From the NCBI GenBank assembly GCA_030549335.1, contig CM060187.1, forward strand, positions 1,550,001-1,614,000: 64,000 bases of DNA, given 5' to 3'. Below, in pieces: positions 11,450-24,113 of the stretch. Within the stretch, counting starts at the first letter, position 1. Every line of letters begins with the position of its first letter. The notes under the pieces were generated by a model. It made no database searches, was not told where the DNA came from, and worked only from the letters and a program-made list of their open reading frames with translations. Source of the stretch: Pontederia crassipes. Its lineage: Eukaryota; Streptophyta; Magnoliopsida; Commelinales; Pontederiaceae. A program made the translations under genes and the position numbers.

Positions 11450-11985
11450 ATTGGTATCAGAGCAAGATTGTCCTTGTTTTAATATTTAAACATCTTTTGA
11501 GCTATGGCATCGAGTTGATTCAGTTTTTTTCGAAGGACAATCAATTAGTCATCCTCCGCTTCTTAATGCATCAAACTTTGCCTATTGGAAAATTATGATA
11601 CAAGCATACATATGCGCTATTGATATTGACATGTGGGATATTGTTAAAAAAAGTTATTATTTACATGAAATATTACCTTCAGAATATTTCGAAAGACATT
11701 TTTTTTTCAAAACTTAATTGGAAAGGTAAAAATATTTTTTGTTGCGTTTTCAATTCAACGGAATTTAATCGGATTTCTAGTTGTGAAAGTGCAAATGAGA
11801 TTTGAAAGAAATTCATCACTACTTATGAAGGAACGGATAAAGTTAAAAAATCTAAATTAAATATTTTAAATCATCAATATGACTCCTTCAAAATGCTAGA
11901 AAATGAATCCATTAATTATATGATTGTTCAGTTTAACGATATTGTGAATGTCTTAACCTCCTTGGCGAGCCAAGAAAGTTCAGTG
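11450..11985 (+). pseudogene. copia gag fragment (UBN2 type), truncated
   Basis: The primer site is at 11,450-11,464. The gag starts near 11,504 as MASS followed by a stop. Fragments such as HPPLLNASNFAYW, DMWDIV and FNSTEFNRISSCESANEI then parallel the better-preserved gag at 25,465-26,187. It ends near 11,985 within the LTSL..SQE segment, where RPA-gene sequence resumes. No second LTR is present, so the 3' part has been deleted. Confidence 0.75.
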
Positions 11986-12078
11986 TTTTTGGGTACTTAT
12001 TTTTACAACCTTTTTTATTACATAAATTTTTTTATTATTGATCATTCATTCTCTACCTAATGCAAAATTTATATTTAG

Positions 12079-12624
12079 AGGCACGAAATTTTTGGATAGT
12101 TGCAATGGTAGTTAACATTGAATTACAAAAAGAATGGTGCTATTTTGGGATGCAAGAGATGTCCAAAGAAATTAAGTTGACAAAATTGGAAATCTGTAGT
12201 ATTGCAAAAAATGTGACCGTCTTGACAATTCAGCTATTTATAGGTAAATATTAAAATTTCTCTCTCAGTAATATCACAATTTGACAATATCTTATTTTTT
12301 TTAATGAATCTTATGATTTAGGTACAAATTTCAAGTGTGTGTGATGGATGGCATTGGGTTTATTTCATTGTTACTTTGGGATCGTGAAGCCTTGCAAATC
12401 ATAGGAAAGTCTGCTACTGAAATAAATGAGAGCTTAAAAGGGGCAAGTAAGTTTTTTAAATTTTTTCACTTTCAAATTATTAAATATGTGTCTTACTAAT
12501 ATAGCTTCAGGATGGTGATGCTATTGATGAGTGCATCTATCCATCGGAAATAAATGTCCTTATTGACAAAAAAAGCTATGTTTAAAGTAAACATTAAAAG
12601 TTCCAACATTGAAGCAAATGATGA
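12079..12624 (+). pseudogene. RPA-like gene, C-terminal zinc-binding exons
   Basis: Three exons with GT..AG borders (12,079-12,243; 12,322-12,447; 12,511-12,624) match the RPA large-subunit C-terminal fold (Rep_fac-A_C type). Readable pieces are FWIVAMVVNIE, a cysteine pair in CKRCPKK, a second pair around YCKKCD, YKFQVCVMDGIG, LLWDREALQIIGKSA, and then CIYPSEINVLIDKK and FKVNIKSSNIEAND. Frame changes are needed. The last exon is interrupted at 12,624 by a solo LTR and resumes at 15,175. Confidence 0.7.
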
Positions 12625-15169
12625 TGTAACACCCCGAATTTCACCCCCAAATTGTCATGGACAATTTGGTCATTTGGTTGTGTTAGCCCATTCGCCATCA
12701 CATAATCATAATAAAAATATGATTTTCATTTAAATCAGCGAAAGCTTAAATCCATTAAATAAGATAAAAGAATTTTTCAATAAATATGGAAACTTGTTAA
12801 AGCATCAAATGTAATGTTATAGAATTCAAAACGTCATCGATAACCAATAAAAGATCTTAAAACCATCGTCCAACATATCTCTTTAAAATAATTGACTCTC
12901 CTAGACCATTGTGCAATCTTATTCGTCATGAGCTGAGCCGCCATCCATCCAAATCACTATGCATCTGCATGGATCCGGGTGCAGATGTTTTCCTGTTACA
13001 GTATGTAAAGACCATGCATGCGATGATATGATCCGAAATAGGATACTAGATGATATACACCATATTTATATAAAAGAAGTAAAAATATGCATGTCATGTC
13101 TTAATATATGATCTACATGTCAAACATTAACATCATTCTATCATCATGCATATAAGTAATTGCATGGAAAACATGTAATCATCATCATACTTATAGTATT
13201 GACATTTATAACAATCATTCATTCAATTCATAGGCATATAAGTGAGATACACTTACCATAACTATTGCCTCCATAACTCTTCTTAGGGTTACTTTATAAT
13301 CTTTTGGACTTCCACTTTCATGAGACCTCATTCCATAACTTTCCTCCGGATTGCTTTATAACTCTTTGGACTTCCACTTTCGTGGGACATTATTCCATTC
13401 GATCGATCATTGACTCTTTCCTATTAAATGTTATATCTTTCGATAGTTGGAACTTATGTCGTTACCCTCTCAATAGGCTAGCTAGGCCTAGGAGATAATG
13501 CTCCCCTCTCACTTGAAGGTGACATCAGAATGCACACACCGTTATCAATGCATGTAACGATCATTCTGGACTCTCACCCGATGGTGATATCGAAATGACA
13601 CACCGTTGCCGATATGTGTAACAATCATTCCGAATTCTCGTCCGAGAGTGACATCGGAATGCACACACCGTTGCTGATGTGTGTAATGCTCATTCCCTAA
13701 TTATCCGATAAAGGGCCATAGAGGGTCGACATGTAACATCATCCATAACTGGGCCATAGAGGGTCGACATGCAATCAACAAACAATTTATGTCGCTCAGT
13801 CTTCAGTTTTTAACCTAGTTACGGTTGTCCATGCATGTCGTGTATCTAAGTTCATATACAATCATCAATCAGTAATACATAATAGTAAATACCTTAAAAA
13901 TAACTTAAATATAGCATACATCAGTTTTCTGGTCTGTCACGGCCGTGATAAGGTGGGTCACGATCGTGACAAAAACCCAAATCTTTACGCCCTTATGTCA
14001 CGGTCATGACCGATGGAGTCACGGCCGTGCTACCCTATCACGGTCATTCTGGGACCTGCCAATGTCCTGAAAGTCCGATCTTCCTCCCGAAAGTCTCGAT
14101 TTTTTTTGAAATTCCAATAACAATAGTTTAAAACATCATAAATATTTTAGATATGATCTCTTAGCATAAGTGCATCATAAAGCACATTAAAACATGCAAT
14201 TTTCATTCATTAACAAGAGTTGAAGCTTTTTCCTAGAAATTCATACAACTACCAGAATCTATTCGCTGCGCAGTATTCTAGCAACAATCACTAAAATATT
14301 AATAACTTAATCTATACTTGTTCTTTTCAAATGATTCTAATTTTCAAACACGAACCTTTAACTTAGGAATAAATTTCAAACCCTAGTTCAATATTTCTAA
14401 TTTACTATACATTTTACAATTTGGTCTCGCTGTTACTCGAAACAGCATGACACCAGTCCGATATTTGGATCATAACTATTTGTATATAATTCCAAATCAT
14501 ATGAAATCAAATTTTATTGAAACTATACTTCGAGGGATTTCCATACATATATTATTTGCAATTTTTGGATAAGAAAAGCCTATTCAAACAATTATTACAA
14601 AACAGTCACGAATTCTCGAGGCAGCATGACACCAGTCCGATTTTTGGATCATAACTATTTCTATACAACTATAAATCATATCAAATCAATTTCTATAGAA
14701 ACTAGACTTCGAGACCTTTCCATCCATGTATTATTTGTAATTTTTTGATAAGAAAAACTATTCGAATAATTATTGCAAATATAATCACGAATTTAAACAG
14801 ATTATGCAACTTAAATCATGCAATCCTAACCTTTAGATCTAATCATGAGTCATTAGAAAACAATATCAGATCTGATAAAACTCATAAATTTTTCAAACAA
14901 ATCCCTGTTAGGAGAAAGGTGTCCTATTACTCTCAATCTAATCAATAAAATTTTGAGAGGAGAGAGAAGGGTTGGATCCCCTTTACATACTTTGATCTTG
15001 GACTCTTCTTCTTTCTCCTTGATCTCCTCTTTCTTTTTCCTCAAATCCTAGCCGCCAAGATGTGGAAAAATGAGAGAAAGAGAGAGAAGAGAGGCCTTTT
15101 ATAAGGGGAAACCATGAGGGTTTGAACAAAAGTCCAAATTACCCTTATTGAAAAATTTGGAGTATTACA
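12625..15169 (-). mobile_element. Solo LTR of a gypsy-type retrotransposon (minus strand), 2.5 kb
   Basis: The ends are TGTAACACCCC and GGAGTATTACA. The flanks are GATGA (12,620-12,624) and TATGA (15,170-15,174), a 5-bp duplication with one mismatch. A TATA box reading TATAAAAGG on the minus strand lies at about 15,095-15,103, near the minus-strand start, which fixes the orientation. No internal retrotransposon sequence is seen, so it is a solo LTR left by LTR-LTR recombination. Removing the insert and one duplication copy restores a continuous RPA exon. It contains imperfect ~95-bp repeats (about 13,500-13,720, cacaccgttgc units) and two ~185-bp repeats (14,430-14,795, cagcatgacaccagtccga units). 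Confidence 0.85.
13930..14045. repeat. Cluster of TCACGRYCGTGA palindromes inside the solo LTR
   Basis: Near-palindromic 12-mers TCACGGCCGTGA, TCACGATCGTGA, TCACGGTCATGA and TCACGGCCGTGC recur within about 110 bp. They resemble the TTACGGCCGTAA dyads of the other solo LTR at 29,581-31,658, suggesting a shared LTR regulatory feature. Function is unknown. Confidence 0.6.
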
Positions 15170-15174
15170 TATGA

Positions 15175-15709
15175 AGTTTATTCAATATAGTCAGTGTTTG
15201 CTTGTAGAACAATTCAATGTAAGTGGTCAATAATTTATTTTCTTTACATCAATTATTACAATTAATGCAATTTCATAATTATAGTTATATTTTGTATTTC
15301 TTTAATAGGATCCATATTTCAATAGTGAACAAGGTGAAGGAGTTGCATGTGAACTAGAAAGTTTTAAGGTTATCCAGATTTTTTATAATTATAGTTTTAA
15401 GGTGAAGGAGTTGCATGTGAAGGAGTTACATTTTATTTATTTGTTTATTCTACACATACATATATACACACTAATGCATGCATATATAATTTATTTAAAA
15501 ATTTTTAATTATGTTTTAAAATTCCATGTGTTTGTCAGATTCTACACGCTAAACAACAATGTCATGCATTCTTCTCTTTCTTGATTATCACTTGAGAGTC
15601 ATGTTGCAAATTGTGCTCATCACCTACTAAGAGATCAAGGGATGTTGATGATGAGCACAATTTGCAACATGACTCTCAAGTGATAATCAAGAAAGAGAAG
15701 AATGCATGA
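15175..15709 (+). pseudogene. RPA-like gene, last exons
   Basis: The interrupted exon resumes (EVYSI..) and ends at a GTAAGT donor at 15,219. An exon after tttaatag (from 15,309) reads DPYFNSEQGEGVACELESF. The final coding part from about 15,624 reads PTKRSRDVDDEHNLQHDSQ and ends at TGA 15,707-15,709. This is the polar C-terminus expected of Helitron RPA proteins. A local duplication (gtgaaggagttgcatgtga, about 15,330 and 15,400) and an inverted duplication of the last exon disrupt it. Confidence 0.6.
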
Positions 15710-15726
15710 CATTGTTGTTTAGCGTG
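15545..15726. repeat. Perfect 78-nt inverted repeat (hairpin) made from the RPA last exon
   Basis: The left arm 15,545-15,622 begins cacgctaaacaacaatg. The right arm 15,649-15,726 ends cattgttgtttagcgtg. I found no mismatch between the arms when reading them against each other. The loop is 26 nt. The right arm is the sense RPA C-terminal exon and the left arm is its inverted copy. A transcript through it would fold into a long perfect double strand. Confidence 0.92.
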
Positions 15727-15879
15727 ATATTTTTTGAACTATTTTATTTAGCATGAACTAATGTCGACGTAATAAATAAAATTTCTTGACATGTTCATAA
15801 ATCTATTTGATTTTCACCATTATTTTATTATACTATTATCTTTTATTTTTAAATTATAGATGTGTTCTTATTTCTCATT

Positions 15880-17620
15880 GGCTTATTTCAGATTAAAACT
15901 TCAGATGTTATTTTTTGGAAAATATTATTAACTTAATAAAATATAATATATAAAATGAAGTAAATATCATTTTGTTATTTTCATCCCATTATAAATTAAA
16001 CATTTTTTTAGGATAAGTTAACAAAAGATTTTAATCAACTAAAATAAATAATGCAACTACTAAATCAATGGAATGGGGTAAAAAAATTTACATTTGTCTA
16101 CATTAAGTGAATAATATAATCTGATTAACCAATATAAACTAAGATTATAGAGGTAATGTAAAAAGAATTATTTTAAAAGCCTTTATGATAAATATAGGAA
16201 AAATAGATATCTTAACAAAAATTGCTATTCACACAATTAAATTATTCCAAAATAAGTAGGGAGATAGGATTAAGAAGTGCAAGGAACATATGATACTAAC
16301 CAGAGAAAGTGCAAAGGGTGCTTACTGAAAATTTAATATATTTTTTGAAAATTAACAAATAATTTATGTTAGATTGGTAATCTAAATAATATTATTGATT
16401 TAAAAAAACATAGTATATATCAAATGAAATAAATGTGTTATTAATGTTACCAATTTGTTATAAAAAAATATTTTTTTAGTATAAGTGAATAATAGATTCC
16501 AATCAGGTAATAACAAAGTATTCAACTAATTAATTATTGTAGATTATTAAAATTATTATATTGGTCTATGATAAGTAAATAATATCTTTTAATAAACTAA
16601 TAGCAAATTATCAACTACTATTTATGTTATTATCTACCACAAATAAAAAAAAAATCCTTCATAAGTGTCAAATTATCTTAACTCTTACAAAGAGGAGACA
16701 CGAAGCACTGAAAGGATATTGGAAAGGAACATATATGTTAATATTTTTTTTGCATTATTTATACATTTGCATTATTTATACTTTTTTAGAAAATATTGTT
16801 AACTTAATAAAAAATAATATATGAAATGAAATAAATATCATTTTGTTATTTGCAATCCATTACAAAATAAATAGTATTTTATATTAATTGAAGAAAATAT
16901 TCTCATTCACTAATAACAAAATATCCAGATCTCAATCAATGGAATGATATAAAATATTTTATATTTGTTTACGGTAATTGAATACAATAATCTAATTAAA
17001 TAATACAAACTACAATTATAGAAATAATGTAAAAAGATTATTGTAAAACACTATATGATAAAATATAGAAAAAATTATATTTTAACTAAAAAGTAAAATT
17101 TTCAAATTTTTTAATATTTCTAAAATAAGTAGGGAGATGGAGTAAGAGGAGCAACGAACACACAAAACTAACCATAGCAAGTGCAGATGGTGGATACTAA
17201 AAATTTAATACATTTTCTGCAAATTAACAAACATTGTTACGTTAAATTGGTAATTTAAAAAAATGATTAATTTTAAGAAAATATAATATGTATCAAATGG
17301 AATTTTTTTGTTATTACTGTTACCAATTTCTTATAGGAAAAACTTAGGATAAGTGAATAAGAGATTCTAATCAGCTAATAACAAACTATTCAATTAAATG
17401 ATTATTTTAAAATATAAAAGAATCTTTTTTATGATAAGTAAATAATATATTTTAATAAACAAATAACTAATATAACTGAAAGTCTTTTTCTGTTAATATC
17501 TACTGCAAATATAGACCTCCTTATAAGTGTCAAATTTTCTTCTATTTATTATTAGCTCTAACAAATAGAAGACACCACCGAAAGGAGATTGGAGGCGGAC
17601 ACCACTATTATATGTTAGTA
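15880..17620. repeat. Two diverged ~860-bp tandem repeat units, AT-rich
   Basis: Unit 1 (about 15,880-16,765) and unit 2 (about 16,770-17,620) run in parallel. Each starts with agaaaatatt.ttaacttaataaaa, passes aataagtagggagat and ggtaatctaaa, and ends cataagtgtcaaatt, then a gagacac or gaagacacca motif. No open frame of note is present. The end of the unit, read inverted, resembles segments at 35,760-36,600, so it is probably Helitron non-coding sequence. Confidence 0.65.
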
Positions 17621-19460
17621 TTATTTTTCTTGATTTATACAATTTTATCATCATTGATTTTTGTTATGGATCAATGCTCACCAAGAGTTTTCTACATCAC
17701 CATTGAAATCATGATCATCTCCACGGCTTTCAAAAGTAATTATGAATTTCACATATTTTTTTCATCTTTAGGCATAATTTTTTCAGTATCAATTTTAAAC
17801 AATATTTTTTTATTGAGCTACACGGATTTCTTAAACATTATAAATAAAATATAACTAAAAAATGAAACCAAGATTTAATTACATTCAATGACCAATTTAT
17901 GCATAAAGAATTGGATAATGTATGCAGATTTAAGTATCAAGGATTGAACTTTTACATCCCTTAACATGTTGGCATACATGATATTAGTCAACCTCAAAAC
18001 ATTGACACATAACTATATATGGAAGTGTAAGAACTAATATATTAATTAGAGAAAGTTAGGGTACCTATACGTATTTACAAATATTCTAATGATAGATTTC
18101 CTTATTCAAGCTTATAACAAAATTTTCACCTATAAATTGAAAATTCTCTTCGAAAAATACTAAGAATATTCAACTTAATGAATAGGTACTTTCTCTTCAT
18201 TCTTCTTCGGCAACGAGATTTAGTAATTTGATATGTGCTTTATTGTATTATTCCTTCATTACAGTGTGTCTATATATACATACACACAAACATATATGTA
18301 TATATATATAAAGAGACAAAGATGCTTTTACATATTAGAATTTTTTCTACTTTTTTTACATTTATTCCCTATTTTTATTTTATTTCTCGGCTACATATAT
18401 AATTTTACACATTGTTAGAAGAATTTGATATATTCTTTATTATACAATTAGTTGGTTTGGATATATATGTAGTTTTATTATTTATTTGATGTGGAATTTT
18501 TTTTTGAACCTGATGTCACTACTTTTTGTGTTCTTTAATTGTAATATATGAAATGATTGTGGAATTGACATTCACATGGTCTTGATATAATATTTTTTAA
18601 TGAAAGTACAATAATGAAATGGATGTTAAAGATTTGCATGACTTAGCATGTGTGGTACATCGCTACATGCAAAAAAGCGACCAGTTATATGGGGAAACCT
18701 TTTTTTTAATATACCATACTAATAAGTAGATATTGTATATGTCCTTTACTTAAATACACATGCAATGCAAATCTTCAAAATTATATACAAAATAATTAAA
18801 TTTCATTATAAAATTTATTTTATTGATTTCTCATTATATATTAATTTTTCATTTTAACATGATTTTGTCCCCTAAATATTTTTCTCGGTCATTATCCATG
18901 CATAAGGACATGTATTTGTAAGTTTTAAATAATACATGCATTCACACTAAGTCCATCTTCTTAGAGCCTTAGGTAGTCATGAAACATGTTAGTATGTCGG
19001 ATTTGGGCATTAAACACGCAAAGACTTGATTGCATTCCTAAGTTCATTTTAGTGGAAGTATTCTTAGTGAAATTTTTGTCAACAATAATTAATATATCAT
19101 AGCATAATTATGGAAAATAAATATTTTTTGAATAAATAAACAATTCAAAAATAATGTAAACACTTAAAATATCAAGTGAATTATTTCTTTAAATATGGGA
19201 ATTTTCATTTTTAATTTCTTTTCTTTTTTTACATGAATTAATAATGCTTCATGTCTATTCTTCATTTGATTATTATATTAATAATAGAAACTCGTGTGAG
19301 GATATTTTCTAAATAATCATATTTTATATTGCATCTAGAGATATTTGGTTATTCTTATGGTGAGATATCTTGCTAAAGCAAAATTAACATTGAACAAATA
19401 TTATAAGATATTTTTCTATATTTGCGAGGTTTCTTATATGATTTTTTTTTTGCAACAAGT
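17621..19460 (+). other. AT-rich stretch; possible promoter at 18,120-18,230
   Basis: Largely featureless AT-rich DNA. A plant-like promoter and leader could lie at 18,120-18,230: cctataaattg (18,130-18,140) followed by a CT-rich stretch ctttctcttcattcttcttcgg. If real, it could have served the Helitron Rep gene downstream. Runs of tatatatata and atacacacaaaca near 18,270-18,310 are simple repeats. Confidence 0.3.
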
Positions 19461-19466
19461 AGTACA

Positions 19467-20340
19467 TGGAAAATACAAAAAAGAAACTTGCAAGGATGAA
19501 TAGAAAAGGCATCCTAAATAGAAAGAGGGCAAAATATTCCTCAATTACTAATGCCAACATATTGGATGCATGTTTTTATATTTATATGACCTTTTTTCTT
19601 TTGTCGTATCTCATTTTGGGGTAACAATGAAATTATATTAGAGACAACACATGTGATAGAATTATCAATCCCAATTGAATCATGATACTTAAGAATATAT
19701 GCCATGTAACATAAATTTTCTCCTCGCTGAAAATTATTGTAATATATTTTTCCTGTCAAATAACCTTGTGGAAATATTTTATTTTATTATTAAACCCATG
19801 TGAAGTAGTTGATGAGTGAGTTATGACTCTAACATAGGATAGATCGAGGGAGGAACATAGACTATATTGCAAATTATTATGAATATATATGTATATATAA
19901 CATACCATTTTTATCCGGTGGTTATACATAAAGAATCATCCCGCAAATAATTATTCATAATGTTGCATGAAACTTTATAAAGCCTATGTATAGAGCCATC
20001 ATGTGACTAAATATCTAAATTACCCTTTTTTTAGAAATAGAACATCAAGACAAATACATATTATTGTTATTATATTTAATTATTTACCCAAGCTGGCAGT
20101 TACGATTTTTGTTTGAGTTTTACTCTTGATCCACAGAAAATAGTGAATCCAAAGATGCTAGAGGGAAGAATGTGTTGAATCAAAGCACAATTCCTCTTTT
20201 ATATGACAAACCAAATGGCCAGTTGTCACATCAAAAGATATTTTCTATTAATTTTTATTATATTTGTAAATATATTATATCAATAACTATTTTATTTAAG
20301 TTTTCTCATCTCCAATTGCCCATTCAAGAAACATAACATC
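19467..20340 (+). pseudogene. Possible N-terminal exons of the Helitron Rep gene
   Basis: An open stretch from ATG 19,467 reads MENTKKKLARMNRKGILNRK and then AKYSSITNANILDA before degenerating. This basic start is reminiscent of the beginning of some plant Helitron Rep proteins. Another short reading near 20,130-20,230 (SESKDARGKNVLNQSTIPLL) could be a further exon. The sequence ends at the copia LTR at 20,341. This is an inference from position and composition. I cannot assign a domain. Confidence 0.3.
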
Positions 20341-21495
20341 TGTACGATCCCAAGGGCACTAAGAGGGGGGGATGAATTGATGTTCAATCCAAAAATCTCG
20401 ATTTCACAAAAATCGTCGCAGAAGTTTAAAGTCGATTCTTAAAACTCTTTTTAAATCAATACAATTTAGATCATATCACAATCATAATATAGGAAAGAGA
20501 GAGAGAAAATCAAACACAAACACACAATGATTGTTGACGAGGTTCGGTCACACCTTGACCTCCGCTCCGACTTTTCAACCTCGAGACTGTCAGAGATTCT
20601 ACTAAACTCTTCCTTAATTCCAAATGGGGCAACGAAGAATACCTTTACACCAACCACATTTTCTCTGCTTCGAGAGGCAAGACAACATCTCTTTCTAAGA
20701 AACTAATATTTTCTCTCGCTCAAGAGATAAGATTTGGAATCTCTTTCACACAAGAGCTCTCACAATCTTTCTGAAAATGATTTCTCTCTTTTACAATAGA
20801 CGCTCACAAGATGAGAAGAGAAAAAGAAAAGAAAACTTAATTAAAATGATAATTTCAAGGAAAAAATCTTCTTTTAATTTCTTGAAGTTTTACTTCAATG
20901 CTTGGATGAGTGTCTTTACTTCTGCCTTTGACACTCCTTTTATAGGCTTCAAAGTGGAAAAATTCATCTCGAATTTATTCCACAAATTTTTTCGTTCAAA
21001 ATTGACTGCTACTGTTCATTTGACCCAGAGGCCGATCGATCGCACATCTGAATCGGTCGATCGGTCTATGTGACCGTTGTGCATTTCTTTCATCTTATGT
21101 GCTTGATCAGTCGATCGGTCCATCGACCGATATCATCTCGATGTCAACTGAGGCAGGCTCAGTATACATCGATCGGGTCGACCAGAATTGTCTTGATTGG
21201 TCTTCTTTGCTCCGTACAGCAAGTTGACCGACCTGTACTATTTTGAGCATAATAGTTTGCACAGTTATCCAAATTAGATAACCTTGGATTCTGTGAATAG
21301 CTAATATGATTATCTACAACTTTGATATTTATGATTCATTCAAAATCTAATAAGATCATAGTCAATTATTTAATCAAAGTGTAGTGTATAAAGTTGTCTC
21401 TTTTTCTTTAAATTTTTTCAACATTTAACTTTAATCTTTCGAGGTTTGCATCATCAAAATATAATTAAATATGTCATTAAAACTTTGCTCCAAAA
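20341..21495 (-). repeat. 3' LTR of the minus-strand copia (family A)
   Basis: It begins tgtacgatccc (a mutated TGTTGGATCC) and ends gctccaaaa (a mutated GCTCCAACA). It contains gatcgatcgg-type repeats near 21,030-21,180. Open frames inside it are LTR shadows. Confidence 0.82.
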
Positions 21496-22223
21496 ATCTC
21501 CCCATTTTTTATGAATACAAATCAAGAAATATGAAAAATATGTAATTTGCGAAAAAAATTATAAAATTTTGTAAAATTAATTTTACAAAATTATAAAATC
21601 TTGTAAAATCAATTTACTCCCCCTAAAACATAGCTTTCCTTACAATAATAAATATTTTTATAAGTACTAATTGTAAGGCACTCTTCATATATTCATATCA
21701 TATTTCTCCTATATCTCTTCCCCTTTTGTTTCATAAAAAAATAGTTTGCACATAAAAGGCATAAAAACTATGTAATTCCCCCATTGTCAAAAAAAAATTA
21801 TTCTCCCCATTTTGTCATGAATATATAAAAATAACGCCCCTTAAGTTTATGGCTATTTTAAAATGAAATTTAATTGATTTAGAGGTTATGAAATCCATAA
21901 GTAAAAAATTATATTAGGAATCAAAATATTACATAAAACTTTGATACAACACTGATATGTTAAAATAACGTTGAAAACATGCTCCTCCTATAATTATGAC
22001 TAATTTTCTTTTTCTATTTGATGTGTTCCCTTTTTCTTAAAAAAATAATGATTTTTAGCTTTAGAGAAGAATAAAAAAGTAGTTGATACTTTTACCATAA
22101 CCTTTGTGCCTTCACATCTATTCGTCCTTTGACATGTGAGGCACACCTGAAAAACAATTAAGTATTTTTTGGTATCTAAACTTCTTTTGGTCCTATTTTG
22201 TTAGACAATGTTCCTTTCAAAAT

Positions 22224-22655
22224 TCAAAATATGTCATGTTGTAATGATTTTCTTATTCTACATTGATATGCATAATGACCATAAAGTCCACATTTGAGAT
22301 GTGATCTTCTACCATATGAACGATTGGATTTCCAATAAGAGTTTTTATATCCAAAATTATTCCTAAGATTATTTTTCGTTATATGAGAAATATTCTTATC
22401 ATTATTTTGTGTATTTTTCAAAAAAGTATTTTCTTGTTTTACCTTTTCTAAGGAACATGCTAGTTTTACTATTTCACAAGCATGTATAATTTCTAAAGTA
22501 ATCAATTTCATTTTTCACAAAATATGCATCCTTTTCTTCTTTTAATTTTTCAATCTCATGTATTAATTTTTCATTTTCCTCTTTAATTGAAAATATCTTT
22601 TTTTATAAGAGAGTAGAGTTCTTTAATTGAAAATATCCTTTGCTAGTAGTTCAAA
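22224..22655 (-). pseudogene. copia gag, C-terminal coiled coil and zinc knuckle
   Basis: Read on the minus strand, it goes SHFELLAKDIF and KIFSIKEENEKLIHEIEKL (coiled coil), then an Asn-rich linker (NNLRNNFGYKN), and a degenerate zinc knuckle KCGLYGHYAYQC. The knuckle's second cysteine is replaced by tyrosine. This is the continuation of the gag at 25,200-26,187 beyond the MULE. At least one frame change lies near 22,500. The stretch 21,496-22,200 is the non-coding tail up to the purine tract, with a short linker-like reading also found near 38,200. Confidence 0.7.
22581..22637. repeat. 17-bp direct duplication in the gag coiled coil
   Basis: ctttaattgaaaatatc occurs at 22,581-22,597 and again at 22,621-22,637. 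In gag frame this duplicates a short coiled-coil segment close to the MULE junction. Confidence 0.7.
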
Positions 22656-23330
22656 ATGTGATTTGATATCCAATAATATTTCTGAGTCATTTAATCAATA
22701 CGTGAAGGAAGCACGTGAAAAACCTATTTCTCTCATTGTTAGAAACTATACGACGACAACTGATGACAAGGCATAATGAAAAGAAAGAATGGGCCAAGAC
22801 TCTCAATACTCTGATATGTCCAAAATTTTGAAGCTGCTTGATAGGAACAAAAAGTTAGGAATACGACATGAGATATTAATTGCTGGTATGGGCAGTTTGA
22901 AGTAATAGGTAGTAGAGGGCATTATATTGTGCACCTTGGTTTGAAAAGCTGCTCTTGTAGAAAATGGGATGTCAGAGGTATTCCATGTGAACATGCATGT
23001 GCATGCATTATTACTGATAGAAGAAAGTGTGAAGAATTTGTGCATCCATATTACTCTGTTGAGAAGTATAAAGTGGCATATTGAAATATCATACATCCTG
23101 TTCCAGATGAGAAGCAATGGGATCACATTGAATAGGAGGAATTGCAGCCTCCTATTATCTTAAAAAGACCAGGTCGACCAAAGAAACTGAGGAAAAGAAG
23201 TCCAGATGAACCTAGAGGACCACAAGAGTAGTGAAGAGGTCACTTCAAAATTTGAGTTGTAGGAATTGCGAGGAGAAGAGCCACAATATTAGAACTTGTA
23301 TAACGATTAAGGAAGGTAGCAAATCAAGAA
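22655..23330 (+). pseudogene. MULE transposase C-terminus (SWIM zinc finger)
   Basis: The readings are NNISESFNQYVKEAREKPIS (the MuDR-type motif after the catalytic core), then the SWIM zinc finger CSCRKWDVRGIPCEHAC (about 22,950-23,000), HPYYSVEKYKVAY, PPIILKRPGRPKKLRKR, and a C-terminal CCHC knuckle CRNCEEKSHNIRTC. These are the expected parts, in order, of a plant MuDR/MULE transposase C-terminus. Several stops and frame changes and the missing N-terminal catalytic region make it inactive. Its 3' region continues without clear coding to about 24,110. Confidence 0.82.
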
Positions 23331-24113
23331 AGGTGTTATTACATATAGACTTAATTAGTTCTTTGAAACATTTATGTTATTTCTGATATTACTGATGCTT
23401 CTAATACTGAGACTCAGGTAATATTTCTGTTCACTTACTTATATCACATTGCAACTACAGATATGCTTTGTTTACTGACTTATATCACATTGCAGGCATC
23501 TTCTTGTCGAACAGCTGAAGTTAGAAGAGAAACTGCTGCAGGAGGGGTGAGTCAAGTGTCCACTGAAATATTGAGGAATACCAATGTGTATGGCAATGTC
23601 ATTTTCGGCTAGACTTCTACAACTGCTAATATTTGAGGAATGCCAATGGGTATGGCAATGTCTTTAATGTCTAATGTGAAACCTATTTTGTAACCATGCA
23701 ATGCGAATAACAATGTGTATGGCATATGTAGTAGGAGTATCGTTGGAATGTGGTGTATTTTGGTAGCCGTACTTGTTATGTAACCATGCAAAAAGCATGT
23801 GTGATATATTTTGGAATGTGGTTCAGCTACTCCTACTCGTAAACCTGTTGTGTTACTATGTAACTTATGAATTACAATATCACAGTATGAAAGTGATTCT
23901 TCTTATATTGTGTTCCTATCATTTTTGTGACACTTTATTAATTACAATGTTGAATGTAACTTGCATTGTCATATATGAAATGTAACTTGCAGGATCATTC
24001 AAAATACATAACGTTTAAAAAGGGCGAGCATTCGATAATGATAAAAGTACATTCCATATGAGACTAAAGAAAATAGATTCAAACAGATTCCAAGTTAGTA
24101 CATTAGATCGACC
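23331..24113. other. MULE spacer between convergent genes
   Basis: Repeated short units (aatgtgtatggcaatgtc.tt and cttatatcacattgca) occur at about 23,440-23,740. No coding sequence is recognised. The transposase and the GRF gene converge here. Confidence 0.45.
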
